Source: Clostridia bacterium (GTDB taxonomy: Bacteria > Bacillota > DSM-12270 > Thermacetogeniales > Thermacetogeniaceae). From it: DNA of 64,000 nt. Under the pieces are notes generated by a model. The model saw only the letters and a list, made by a program, of their open reading frames with translations, was not told where the DNA came from and did no database searches. The stretch lies in contig CADDZD010000003.1 of the NCBI GenBank assembly GCA_902812385.1, forward strand, positions 1 through 64,000, in the 5' to 3' direction. Position 1 is the stretch's first letter. Every line of letters begins with the position of its first letter. A program made the position numbers and the translations under genes. Positions 8,799 to 16,963 of this stretch are shown in pieces.

Positions 8799-9077
8799 TT
8801 ATCTCGTATGATCGGTTTGTGGATCGTGGTAAAATATCCGCAGCTTCTCTAAAAAACGCTCATCCGCCGGCTGTTTTTTCTGAACTCCGGGCTCCGCCTT
8901 TTCCACCCGAAGCGCCGGAGGCGTCTTTCCTTCGGGGCGGATTTTAAGATCCGCAATTTCTGCAGCTATGTAATTCAGAAATTTCGGAATAACCAGGCCT
9001 AGCAAAACCAGAAACAGAATCAGCCGGATGGCTAACCCACACTTTTCCTTCCACTTCGTAATTGCGATAAACAGCAT
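8799..9077 (-). CDS. DUF4227 family protein (YqzK-like)
   Basis: A 92-residue protein with one membrane helix near the N-terminus (about residues 14-38) and a charged, lysine-rich C-terminal half. I assign it to the YqzK/DUF4227 type mainly from its size, single-helix layout and its place between spoIIM and xerD, which is where yqzK lies in B. subtilis. Function is unknown. The fur gene that sits between spoIIM and yqzK in Bacillus is absent here. ATG start. Confidence 0.7.
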   Translation of the reverse strand: MLFIAITKWKEKCGLAIRLILFLVLLGLVIPKFLNYIAAEIADLKIRPEGKTPPALRVEKAEPGVQKKQPADERFLEKLRIFYHDPQTDHTR

Positions 9078-9156
9078 AGACTCCCCTGCCTGGATAAGTA
9101 TTTTGCCTGATCATATGCCCGTCCCGACCATCCTAGAACAACCCTTCCAAAAGATT

Positions 9157-9828
9157 TCATGTCAAAGACAACATGAGTCGAATCAGGCCGGGGACAAAAT
9201 AGGCTTCGATCCACGTACCGAGTAGGGTGATCAGCAAAATCAAAACAAAAATGAGGGAATACGCCAGCACTCCCTTCAGAACCGGACCATTGCGGTACCC
9301 CCGGAGAAGAGAAAAGGAGAAGTAGAAAGCAAAGCTTCCCGCTCCAATGAGGGCAGGCACATAGCAGAGGTTTTGGGGAAGGACGGCCACCAGCGCCAGA
9401 AGCAGCCCCTGCATCGCCTGTTCCTTGATCAAAAAACCAACTGTAAAACCCAAGACAAATCCTCGCGCCCCGACCGCGAAAACAATCAGAGGAACACCTA
9501 CAACCGTCAAGCCTAAAATCCAGAGGATCCCCAGGAGGGGTAACTGGGTCTTGAGAATCTGACACCATGCGTGGAATCCGGATGCACGGGAGGTTTCAGC
9601 AAGGGGTTCTACTCCCTGGAGAAACCCGTTTAAATACTGGCGCAGTTCCTCAAGCTGTGAGGAATGCAATGTGTGCAGTGTCAGGGCCCCGCAGACCAAA
9701 CCTCCCAAGAAAGCGCCCAAAATCAGGATTAAGGGAAAAAATACCTCTTTATGCTGGCAAAGCCAGAGGCGTGCCTTGGATACCAACATCTTTTTTCTCT
9801 CCCGGCCACTCTTAAGGGAAAAAGTCAT
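9157..9828 (-). CDS. spoIIM: Stage II sporulation protein M
   Basis: A 223-residue polytopic membrane protein of the engulfment complex, which with SpoIID and SpoIIP remodels septal peptidoglycan so that the mother cell can engulf the forespore. About five hydrophobic helices are visible (around residues 30-55, 97-120, 122-150, 152-172 and 190-212), with a soluble extracytoplasmic segment between the first two. ATG start with AGGG seven bases upstream. SpoIIM is expected to be SigE-controlled in the mother cell. Its position upstream of yqzK-xerD agrees with Bacillus. Confidence 0.93.
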   Translation of the reverse strand: MTFSLKSGRERKKMLVSKARLWLCQHKEVFFPLILILGAFLGGLVCGALTLHTLHSSQLEELRQYLNGFLQGVEPLAETSRASGFHAWCQILKTQLPLLGILWILGLTVVGVPLIVFAVGARGFVLGFTVGFLIKEQAMQGLLLALVAVLPQNLCYVPALIGAGSFAFYFSFSLLRGYRNGPVLKGVLAYSLIFVLILLITLLGTWIEAYFVPGLIRLMLSLT

Positions 9829-9879
9829 TATTATCCCTAAGAGAGTCTATGCCGGGAAAAAGAAACCAAGTACAGGCCC

Positions 9880-10569
9880 CTAAAAAATGTAATTAAATCC
9901 TTCCGCAATGGCACGCTGGGCAAAGTAGTGAGCTGCCAGAACATCTTCCAGGGCCTTGCTGCTTGCAGCGACAATGCAAAGGCCACGCCCCTCTTTTGTG
10001 GCCACTTGGAGTGCCCGCCGAATGCCGGAATCGGCATTCTCCCACCCTGTCCTCCCGAAAGTGCGGGCGGTTGTGCCGGTAACGACGGGAGCGCCCGCAT
10101 TGAAAGCGGCATCGAAAGCCGTTCCACCGCAATCCGAAACAGCAACAACGATCTTATTTTTGAAATCCACAAGCCTGATCGTTTCTGCACCGAGGTTCGG
10201 ATAGATCCCGACAGGTTCCTTTCCTCCCTGCTGCATGCCGCGCAGGACTCCCGCCGCCCGTTCGATTCTTTCAGCTTCGCTGCCGACCCGGGGTTCGGCA
10301 ATTAAAACGATGCCGGTGTGCAGATCACTGGCCACTCGTGCGGCGTACCTGCCGATGGCTTCCGGGTTAACTGGCACCGGGGCCTTGCAGAAGGAGGGGC
10401 TTGCTCCTAACACCAGAGACGCACCTGCCTGAAGGGCGGCCTCTAGAGTTGTGCCCATGTCGATGACATCAATGATCAAAACCACCTGTCCCGCACATGC
10501 CGCATGATAAGCGCCGCTGGCATCGGCGGCCACCGTGAGAATCCTTTTATACCGCTCCATACTCCTCAC
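9880..10569 (-). CDS. ComB-like (2-phosphosulfolactate phosphatase-like) protein, function unknown
   Basis: A 229-residue soluble protein that I do not recognise firmly. Its layout resembles the ComB phosphatase family: an early IIDVIDMGTTLEAALQAGA element where ComB has a V-D-V-L-R-A-T-T-T motif, a central KIVVAVSDCGGTAFDAAFNA strand-turn, and a late ASSKALEDVLAA helix. The ComB metal/phosphate residues are only partly kept, so enzyme activity is uncertain. There are no other coenzyme M genes nearby. It overlaps the EndoQ-like gene by 23 bases, which suggests translational coupling. GTG 10567-10569 has AAGGTGA upstream; ATG 10558-10560 is an alternative. Confidence 0.45.
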   Translation of the reverse strand: MRSMERYKRILTVAADASGAYHAACAGQVVLIIDVIDMGTTLEAALQAGASLVLGASPSFCKAPVPVNPEAIGRYAARVASDLHTGIVLIAEPRVGSEAERIERAAGVLRGMQQGGKEPVGIYPNLGAETIRLVDFKNKIVVAVSDCGGTAFDAAFNAGAPVVTGTTARTFGRTGWENADSGIRRALQVATKEGRGLCIVAASSKALEDVLAAHYFAQRAIAEGFNYIF

Positions 10570-11749
10570 CCATCACCTTTCCGTAGGTTCCCCCGCCGCC
10601 GGTCCTGATGGTGACGTTACCCGCCCGGGCCTGCAAAATCACCTCGGCCACCCTTAAACCAACCGCTTCTACAATATCCTCACGGCTTGCCCTGTGCAGG
10701 ATCTCTATTTCTGAACCAAACCTGTCCAACAGCCTTCGAACCGTTTTGGCGCCGATACCCGGCAAAAATGACAGCGGAACCTGGTAGTTGTAAGGAGGCC
10801 GGTGCTCCGGGTGCCGGGGTTCGGGCCAGTCGCCGATCTCCGCGATCCTGTCGAATACCCCCTTTACAACGTGCTCAGATCCGCAGTGCGGACAAGTAAG
10901 TACAGGGGGATCCGCCGTAGCAATACGCCGGCAGGATAGGCAGAAGGTCCGGTGATACTTCCCCAGTTTGGGGTTCAAGCCGTAATTAGCAACGACCCGG
11001 CGCCCGCCGCTCCGCTTGAAAGCTTTTATCAACTCGCTCCAGCTCGGCTCCTCCAATAGAAAAACATTGAATTCCCGGCCTATGTTTCTCAATGAATGGG
11101 CGTCCGAGTTACTCAAAAAGGTGAGATTCGCCAGCTCCTCCAGGTGGTCCGCCATGTCGGTATCGGCGCTCAACCCCAATTCCAGAACAAATATCGACTG
11201 AAAATACTCTGACCCTAGGAGTTCTTTAATGCGCCTGGTGCACTGGCCGTAGACACCTTTGTGGGGGGTGAAGGCATGGGCCGGGAAGAAAATACCGCCG
11301 ACTGCCGTTACTTCTCGCAGTAGCACTCGTGCGGGAAGATGGCAGGGTTGGGTGCTGAGCTCGGGATTGGTAAGGTGTTTGGATAGAGAAAACGAAAACT
11401 CTCTAAGCATTTCGAGAGAAGGGAAAAAAGCGAGCCAGTGAGTGTGGCACCCGTTTTCCTCCGTCGTCTCCACTTCAGCTCCGGGGATTACGGTCAGGCG
11501 ATCCCGGTAGCACAGTCCACCTCCGGCAAGCTCTCTGGCGTCCCCCTTCTCCACCATACCGGCGAGTTCCAGGTAAAGCCGCGGGCAGGCGGCATCAACT
11601 ATGCCTATGATGTGCAGACCTTTTTCGGCCACCGCCTTCTCAAAGACGCATGGCAGGGTCTGGGTGCGCGAGGCCGTCACCTTAACCGGATGGCCCTCCT
11701 GGGTGCGCCCGATGTGTATGTGCAGATCCCCGTAATACTCAGCCAGCAA
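10547..11749 (-). CDS. Endonuclease Q-like PHP-domain nuclease (TIGR00375/YqxK type)
   Basis: A 401-residue protein of the family that includes archaeal EndoQ, which nicks DNA 5' to deaminated bases such as uracil and hypoxanthine. Visible parts: N-terminal PHP metal site YYGDLHIHIG, a second metal motif FPAHAFTPHKG, the SNSDAHS motif, a zinc finger with two CxxC pairs (CLSCRR and CPHCGS), and a C-terminal helix-hairpin-helix LPGIGAKTVRRLL for DNA binding. I chose TTG 11747-11749 because GGAGGAG lies seven bases upstream and the protein then begins just before the PHP motif. The frame remains open to 11803. B. subtilis yqxK also lies near nudF. Confidence 0.8.
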   Translation of the reverse strand: MLAEYYGDLHIHIGRTQEGHPVKVTASRTQTLPCVFEKAVAEKGLHIIGIVDAACPRLYLELAGMVEKGDARELAGGGLCYRDRLTVIPGAEVETTEENGCHTHWLAFFPSLEMLREFSFSLSKHLTNPELSTQPCHLPARVLLREVTAVGGIFFPAHAFTPHKGVYGQCTRRIKELLGSEYFQSIFVLELGLSADTDMADHLEELANLTFLSNSDAHSLRNIGREFNVFLLEEPSWSELIKAFKRSGGRRVVANYGLNPKLGKYHRTFCLSCRRIATADPPVLTCPHCGSEHVVKGVFDRIAEIGDWPEPRHPEHRPPYNYQVPLSFLPGIGAKTVRRLLDRFGSEIEILHRASREDIVEAVGLRVAEVILQARAGNVTIRTGGGGTYGKVMGEEYGAV

Positions 11750-12305
11750 TTCTCTTCTCCTCCGACAGGGGCAAAGCCAGGATTCCCAGGATGGTTTTGG
11801 CATCCCTGATCTCCCCGGCCAGCACCATCCGGCGCGCCTCTTCCGCAGGAACCGCTAATACATCCAGGAACTCCTCCCCATCCGGGTGCGACCTTCCTTT
11901 TGCCAGCCCTCTTGCGGTTACAAAGTACAGCAGCTCGTTGCAGAAACCAGGTGATGTATAAAAAGAAAAAAGAACGTCCCATTCGTGTGCGGTGTAGCCT
12001 GTTTCCTCCTCTAACTCTCTTTGGGCGCAGGCCAGCGGGGTTTCGCCGGAATCCCTTTTTCCGGCAGGCAGTTCGAGAAGAATCTCTCCTGTGGCATGGC
12101 GGTACTGCCGCACCATAATGATCTCATTCTGGTCGTTTAACGCCAGTACCACCACGGCCCCCGGGTGCTCCACCACCTCTCGCTTCGCCTCCCGCCCGTC
12201 CGGGAGAAGAACTGTATCGACCCTAACCCTGATAATCCTCCCTTGAAAGACATCCCTGGAACTGATGGTTCTCTCTTTCAACCTGGCCTCAAGCTTCTGA
12301 TCCAT
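11739..12305 (-). CDS. nudF: ADP-ribose pyrophosphatase, nudix family
   Basis: Hydrolyses ADP-ribose to AMP and ribose-5-phosphate. The 188-residue protein has a complete nudix box at residues 82-104 (G-x5-E-x7-R-E-L-x-E-E-x-G-Y) preceded by the ELPAGK strand typical of ADP-ribose-specific members, and VRQYRH, which also fits this subgroup. ATG start with GAGGTGATAG upstream. The end overlaps the EndoQ-like start by 11 bases. The pairing with a DNA-repair nuclease is conserved in Bacillus and may reflect nucleotide-damage clean-up, which is inference. Confidence 0.9.
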   Translation of the reverse strand: MDQKLEARLKERTISSRDVFQGRIIRVRVDTVLLPDGREAKREVVEHPGAVVVLALNDQNEIIMVRQYRHATGEILLELPAGKRDSGETPLACAQRELEEETGYTAHEWDVLFSFYTSPGFCNELLYFVTARGLAKGRSHPDGEEFLDVLAVPAEEARRMVLAGEIRDAKTILGILALPLSEEKRIAG

Positions 12306-12311
12306 AGACTA

Positions 12312-13406
12312 TCACCTCAACTGTAGAGTCCCTTTCAGCAATTCAGCGGCTACCTGACCGGCGGCACCGGCAGCCTCAAAGAAAACCGGATCATCCTGCA
12401 GACCTCTGCCCATGCTGGTTAGCGGAATTCCCCTGCGGTTAAGATACTCAAGGGCCGGCCTTCCATCCCTGCTAAGAACCCGGTGTTTTGACAGAATACC
12501 CCCCTCCTCCAACTGACTCCGGACGAGCTCCCCCTGGGATCTGTTAAGCTCCGGTAGAACTACAAGCGCAGAAGTCAGGGCAACCTGTCCAAGGGCGGTG
12601 AGAGTATGATGGCTGACCCCGCGATGCCGTGACCGGGGATCCGCAAAGCTTATGCGGGGAATGGCAATCCCTTTTCCCCCCAGGATGCTGACTGCGTTAA
12701 GAATTTCACCCTGCTCCAGCGCCGTAGTCCCCCATTTCGTTCCTGTCCCCACTATGCCGGGCCCCATCGTGACGATGATCACGTCGGCTTTTAAGGCGGC
12801 ATACGCTGCAACAAGACCGGAGTAAATGTTGACCGCCTCCAGATCTCCTCCGAAAGCGTGCCCGCAGGTAACCGTCCCTGCCAGCAGTCCCTTTTCTTTT
12901 AAGTTGCGGACTGTTTTGCTGAGGGTGATGGGCAAAGCCGCACCATCGGTCATCAGGTAAGCGATCCGGGGCACTTCCCCCGCAGCAGCAAGACACCCTC
13001 CCACTGCAGGGGCCAGCATGCTGTGCAGGGTCCCCACAATCACCGGCGTGTCTTCTAGTGAAGTAAAACCGGCGATATCTGCCCGGTACGGGCTTGCCTC
13101 CTCCTCGGCGCTCATCACCTTCAGCTGAAAAGGGGTGTAGCGCAGCTTCATAATATGGCCGGGCCCCAGCGGTCTTTCCGGAAGACGGCTTAAATTTGCG
13201 ATCACAAAGTGATAGCCGCCGCTGCCCAACCCCAACTCTACTGCACTGGTGTTTAAATACACCTCATCGCCGGGTTCCGCTCTTCCTGTCAAACCCGTGT
13301 AATTCCAGGCCAAACCGCCGATACCCTCATACTCCACTGCAAGTTCCTGCAGATCCTCTTGGGACTGAAGAACCTTAGTTACTCTTCCTTTTCGCCAGGA
13401 AATCAA
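12312..13406 (-). CDS. DUF3866 family protein
   Basis: A 364-residue soluble protein of unknown function. The start matches the DUF3866 pattern: a short beta-rich domain (MISWRKGRVTKVL, then a GDEVYLNTSAVELGLGSGGYHFVIANL stretch read in parts) followed by an alpha/beta domain with glycine-rich loops such as GHAFGGDLEAVN and TMGPGIVGTGTKWG. These loops suggest a nucleotide- or sugar-phosphate-like binding site, but no catalytic motif is recognisable. TTG start overlaps the M20 peptidase stop as TTGA, behind an AAGGAGAAGG site. It probably belongs to one operon with the peptidase and nudF. Confidence 0.75.
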   Translation of the reverse strand: MISWRKGRVTKVLQSQEDLQELAVEYEGIGGLAWNYTGLTGRAEPGDEVYLNTSAVELGLGSGGYHFVIANLSRLPERPLGPGHIMKLRYTPFQLKVMSAEEEASPYRADIAGFTSLEDTPVIVGTLHSMLAPAVGGCLAAAGEVPRIAYLMTDGAALPITLSKTVRNLKEKGLLAGTVTCGHAFGGDLEAVNIYSGLVAAYAALKADVIIVTMGPGIVGTGTKWGTTALEQGEILNAVSILGGKGIAIPRISFADPRSRHRGVSHHTLTALGQVALTSALVVLPELNRSQGELVRSQLEEGGILSKHRVLSRDGRPALEYLNRRGIPLTSMGRGLQDDPVFFEAAGAAGQVAAELLKGTLQLR

Positions 13407-14542
13407 CTGCCTTCTCCTTCCCTGCCCGCAGTCAGTTGGATCAGTTCGATGAGCCAGCGAACGTCATCCGTGAGGTCTTTAACTTCTAAAAATTCCTCCT
13501 TAGTATGCACCTGCTGCATACCGATCCCGAGATTGGCGGTGGGAATACCGGCAGCATTAAATACATTTGCGTCGCTCCCTCCCCCGCTCGTCTCGTAACG
13601 CACTTGCAAACCGGCTTTTTCAGCTGCCTGGGAAGCGTACCTGATAACCGACATTTCCGGGTCTAAACGGAATTCGGGGTACTCAAAAGTGACCTTAACC
13701 TCACTTTTGGCTCCTGCAGCCTCAACGGCCTTTGTAAAGGTCTCGATTATCTCGGAGGTCAATGCCTCCATCTTTTTTCTGTCCAGGCTTCTCACCTCAC
13801 CCTCGAGGTAGACAAGGTCTGGAACAATATTCGTCGCCTTGCCCCCCCTGATCACGCCGATGTTGGCGGTGGTTTCGGCATCAATCCTGCCCAGCCTCAG
13901 CCGCACCAGGGCATGGCCCGCGGCCTGGATGGCATTGATCCCCCGTTCCGGTTCTATTCCTGCGTGAGCGGCTTTTCCCTTGATGCTGAAATTGATGATG
14001 TTCTGGGTCGGGGCAGCGATAATGATCGTCCCCGGCTTGCCGCTGCTGTCGAGCACATATCCACACTTCGCCTTCAGCCTGGAACAATCGAAGTTTTTGC
14101 TTCCACGCAGGCCCTGTTCCTCCCCTACGGTGAACAGGATTTCCAGAGGTCCATGCGGCACCCGCTCTTCTTTCAGGATCTCGAGCAACTCGATCATCGC
14201 AGCTATACCGGCCTTGTCATCTCCTCCGAGAACGGTGCTGCCATCGCTCCGGAAAACCCCGTCTTTCAAAACCGGTTTAATCCCTTCACCCGGCTGCACG
14301 GTGTCCATATGGGCACAAAGAAAGAGCGTTGGATACTTCTCATCTCCCGGTAGGCGTGCAAATATATTCCCACAGTTGCCGCCGATCTTCTCTCCTGTGT
14401 TGTCCTCCTCCACAAGGAGCCCAAGCCCGTTCAGGCGCTTGATCAGATAATTTCCCAACTCTCGCTCCTTGTAAGACGGCGATGAGATCTGCACCAGAGT
14501 GGTGAATTCCCGTGTCAGCCTTTCAACGTTAACCTCTGTCAT
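13403..14542 (-). CDS. M20 family peptidase, PepT-like (YqjE type)
   Basis: A 379-residue metallopeptidase predicted to release N-terminal residues from small peptides in the cytoplasm. The two-zinc site is complete: His78 and Asp80 in CAHMDT, Asp108 in LGGDDKAG, Glu141-Glu142 in VGEEQGL, Asp164 region VLDSSG and a late His in MQQVHTKEE. The dimerisation insert lies at about 180-290. It fits the PepT-like subgroup rather than true PepT, which is about 410 residues. ATG start; it is directly upstream of DUF3866 with coupled translation. Confidence 0.88.
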   Translation of the reverse strand: MTEVNVERLTREFTTLVQISSPSYKERELGNYLIKRLNGLGLLVEEDNTGEKIGGNCGNIFARLPGDEKYPTLFLCAHMDTVQPGEGIKPVLKDGVFRSDGSTVLGGDDKAGIAAMIELLEILKEERVPHGPLEILFTVGEEQGLRGSKNFDCSRLKAKCGYVLDSSGKPGTIIIAAPTQNIINFSIKGKAAHAGIEPERGINAIQAAGHALVRLRLGRIDAETTANIGVIRGGKATNIVPDLVYLEGEVRSLDRKKMEALTSEIIETFTKAVEAAGAKSEVKVTFEYPEFRLDPEMSVIRYASQAAEKAGLQVRYETSGGGSDANVFNAAGIPTANLGIGMQQVHTKEEFLEVKDLTDDVRWLIELIQLTAGREGEGS

Positions 14543-14562
14543 CTTCTCAACAAGAGCCTCCT

Positions 14563-15387
14563 TTAATCTATGTCTCTTCCCAGGCGATCCAGAAAATGCA
14601 AGACCCTGTTTCTTTCAATAATTTCTGTCAGGGAATACTTCTCCGTAAAAACATGAAGAAGCAGCAGGAACCCGACAACCGCAAGCTGCACAAAAAAAGA
14701 AAGAGTCCAGGCGGTTGCCATTCCCAAAGCGGCTCCTAACAGGTTCGACCCCGCATCTCCCAGCATTGCTCTTGCTTTCAGGTCATGGGGCGTATAAGCC
14801 AAAACACTTCCTGCCAGGGGAGCGAGCAAGGAGAAAGCACCTCTTACCCCGGCTGCAGGGAGAAGGATTAGAAACCAGAGAAAAAATACCTTAACCGCTC
14901 TCCCGGGACGCAAGTCAAAGAGATTGAGAGTATTGGCGGCCAGTGCTATAAGAAGTGCGCTGGTCAGGATCTCCCACCACGGCCTTTGGGGAAACGACAG
15001 CAAAGAGATCAGAATTGCCCCGATCCCGCCTCCGAGTGCCTTCAATGCTCCGGTAGTAAGCCTCCCTCTCATCAGGGAAGCAAAATGACCCTTAAAGCCT
15101 CTGCTGCTCCGCGACCCCAGCAGATCGTCGATCAGGCCGAGCAAACAAAAAAAGGCTAGTCCCAAGAGGAAAACGATATACCTGGGGTTGTGCCATTTCA
15201 ACAGAAATATGGACGCAAGCAAATAAACAAACACAAAAAGTATACCCGTTCCTACCGGAATGGTTTCGTTGCGGTAGTTGGGCCGGGTTGCACCGGCATC
15301 CCGCAACATTTCAAGCAAGAAAGGCATTAGCAGTAAGCCAAAAAAATATCCCAAACCACCGCCCATTAATAGTTCAAATCCGTTCAT
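14563..15387 (-). CDS. Glycosyltransferase family 4 (MraY/WecA-like) membrane protein
   Basis: A 274-residue polytopic membrane protein related to enzymes that transfer a phospho-sugar onto undecaprenyl phosphate. It keeps the family's metal-binding pair in LGLIDDLLGS, the NTLNLFDLRPGRA loop where MraY has NLTDGLDGL, the MLGDAGSNLLGA motif, and a C-terminal HVFTEKYSLTEII element. The altered third loop marks a subfamily of unknown substrate rather than MraY itself. The true start is ATG 15385-15387, overlapping the glycosyltransferase 2 stop as ATGA; a longer open frame to 15525 is not needed. Confidence 0.85.
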   Translation of the reverse strand: MNGFELLMGGGLGYFFGLLLMPFLLEMLRDAGATRPNYRNETIPVGTGILFVFVYLLASIFLLKWHNPRYIVFLLGLAFFCLLGLIDDLLGSRSSRGFKGHFASLMRGRLTTGALKALGGGIGAILISLLSFPQRPWWEILTSALLIALAANTLNLFDLRPGRAVKVFFLWFLILLPAAGVRGAFSLLAPLAGSVLAYTPHDLKARAMLGDAGSNLLGAALGMATAWTLSFFVQLAVVGFLLLLHVFTEKYSLTEIIERNRVLHFLDRLGRDID

Positions 15388-16049
15388 CTTTGAGCCACAA
15401 CCCTGATTAAAGTTAATAACACGTGCCAGAATTGCTTGCCGCGATGCCTGAAGCCTGCCCAATCCCTCCCGGTCACATGGTGGGACATGGTTGTGGGCAC
15501 CTCCAATATGCGGAAACCGGCCCATGCTGCTTTCACGGTCATCGCCACCTCAACACCATACCCGTTGGCAAAAGGAGTGACCGCTTCCAAAACCTCCCGC
15601 CTTAACACACGCTGGCCAGATAAGGGAGCTTGCAGCCGCAGGCCGGTTAAGAGGAAAATACCTCGTCGTGCCAGCCCTTTAACAAATCCAAAACCACCGG
15701 CCTTCGGAACCGGGGGGAAACCGGCGATAGTCATATCGGCTTCCCCGGCAAGCACAGGCCGAACCAATGTCTCGACCTGGCATGCAGTTTCACCCAAATC
15801 GCCGTCCAATAAGGCAACAAGGGGCTGAGTAAGATGAGTAATCCCGGCGTTTAAGGCGCTCCCCTTCCCCCGGTTGCAAGGAAGCCGCACCACCTCCGCC
15901 CCGGCCTCGGCTGCCCGGGCGGCAGTGGCGTCTTGAGAGCCGTCGTCGACCACCAGCACCTGGCGAACCACATCCACCCCCCAGGCCGCCCGGACAGTAG
16001 CAGCTATGGTTTCTTCTTCGTTATAAGCAGGGATTAAAACCGAAAGCAA
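15384..16049 (-). CDS. Glycosyltransferase family 2
   Basis: A 221-residue GT-A enzyme. It has the nucleotide-sugar site LIPAYNEEETI at the N-terminus, VVDDGSQD, NRGKGSALNAG and the metal-binding LLDGDLGE; these are the standard elements of dolichol-phosphate mannose synthase-like GT2 proteins. It has no C-terminal membrane helices. TTG start with GAGGAGG eight bases upstream. It is followed with an ATGA overlap by the MraY-like gene and preceded by the SteB-like gene, so the two glycosyltransferases probably build one lipid-linked glycan; the product is unknown. Confidence 0.88.
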   Translation of the reverse strand: MLSVLIPAYNEEETIAATVRAAWGVDVVRQVLVVDDGSQDATAARAAEAGAEVVRLPCNRGKGSALNAGITHLTQPLVALLDGDLGETACQVETLVRPVLAGEADMTIAGFPPVPKAGGFGFVKGLARRGIFLLTGLRLQAPLSGQRVLRREVLEAVTPFANGYGVEVAMTVKAAWAGFRILEVPTTMSHHVTGRDWAGFRHRGKQFWHVLLTLIRVVAQR

Positions 16050-16066
16050 GGAAAAAGCCTCCTCGT

Positions 16067-16939
16067 TTATAAGGGGGGAAGAAAATCTTCGGCTGTTGGC
16101 TTGATCCCATAATGGCCGGGATAGCCGGCCATTGCCTGAATCAAAGCAACCTGGCCGTAAATGCTGTCGATATTGTCAACGGTCGTTAAGCGGGCAGCCT
16201 GATAATAGCGCATGTAAGAAACAGGAACATCGCTGTCTTCAACGCCAAAAATCCTGATCCCATCGGTCTGCCAGGCCTTAACCAGCACCAGATCAAATAT
16301 TTTAGCATAATCCTCTTCCTTGGAGTTGCCACCACTTATCATTATAATATCCTGTACAGGAAGCCCGTAAGAACCCGAGACTTTAAGAACCTTTTTATCA
16401 TCTAATAAACGAACGAGGTCCTCCCCAGCCCCTGTTACAAGAGCACCGGCAAAAAACCGGGCGAATTCTGGCAGTAAAGAGTTTAGGGAAATATCATTGC
16501 CTTTACCCAAAAAGGTTGCAACCTGTCCTCTCACCACTGGGTCCTTAAGCTGGTTCAAATTGATAACCGTTATCGATTGAACCTCCGCTCCGGCTTCTCG
16601 CAATACGTTGGCCAGGTTGTCGTGCTCCTTCCGGTTGTTGATGTCTACAACTGCCACTTTTCGTCCCTGTAGTTTTTCCCTTACCAGTACCGGCAAAACC
16701 GCCCGATCAAACTCCTGTTGATAGGCGGAATTCTGCTTTATCGCCGCCAATTCCTCAGCAGTTCTTCGGTTTTCGTCCCTTAGGGCCGTGTACTGGGTTT
16801 GCAGGCTTGTGATGAGCGCCTCCTGCTTTTTCATCAAGGTGTCACTTCCAATTATCGTTGTCCCGATCAAGATACCTATTCCAAGGGCGATAAAAACCGC
16901 AGCAAGGGAAGCAATGTGATATTTCATATCGATAATCAA
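16067..16939 (-). CDS. SteB/MctB-like membrane-anchored protein (copper transporter family annotation)
   Basis: A 290-residue protein with one N-terminal membrane helix (about residues 8-27), a coiled coil (about 35-70) and an extracytoplasmic alpha/beta domain. It matches the family annotated as copper transporter MctB, which includes corynebacterial SteB. No metal-binding cysteine cluster is visible, so a copper role is doubtful. In actinobacteria SteB pairs with SteA at the division site, and the gene directly upstream here is the SteA homologue. TTG start with AAGGGG about eight bases upstream; an ATG four codons in is an alternative. Confidence 0.8.
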   Translation of the reverse strand: MIIDMKYHIASLAAVFIALGIGILIGTTIIGSDTLMKKQEALITSLQTQYTALRDENRRTAEELAAIKQNSAYQQEFDRAVLPVLVREKLQGRKVAVVDINNRKEHDNLANVLREAGAEVQSITVINLNQLKDPVVRGQVATFLGKGNDISLNSLLPEFARFFAGALVTGAGEDLVRLLDDKKVLKVSGSYGLPVQDIIMISGGNSKEEDYAKIFDLVLVKAWQTDGIRIFGVEDSDVPVSYMRYYQAARLTTVDNIDSIYGQVALIQAMAGYPGHYGIKPTAEDFLPPL

Positions 16940-16963
16940 CTGTCATACCCCTTCCAGCAATCA

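Noticed and set aside
15388-15525. N-terminal extension of the MraY-like gene
   Set aside because: It overlaps the GT2 gene in another frame; ATG 15385-15387 forms a normal ATGA overlap and gives a membrane-protein start.
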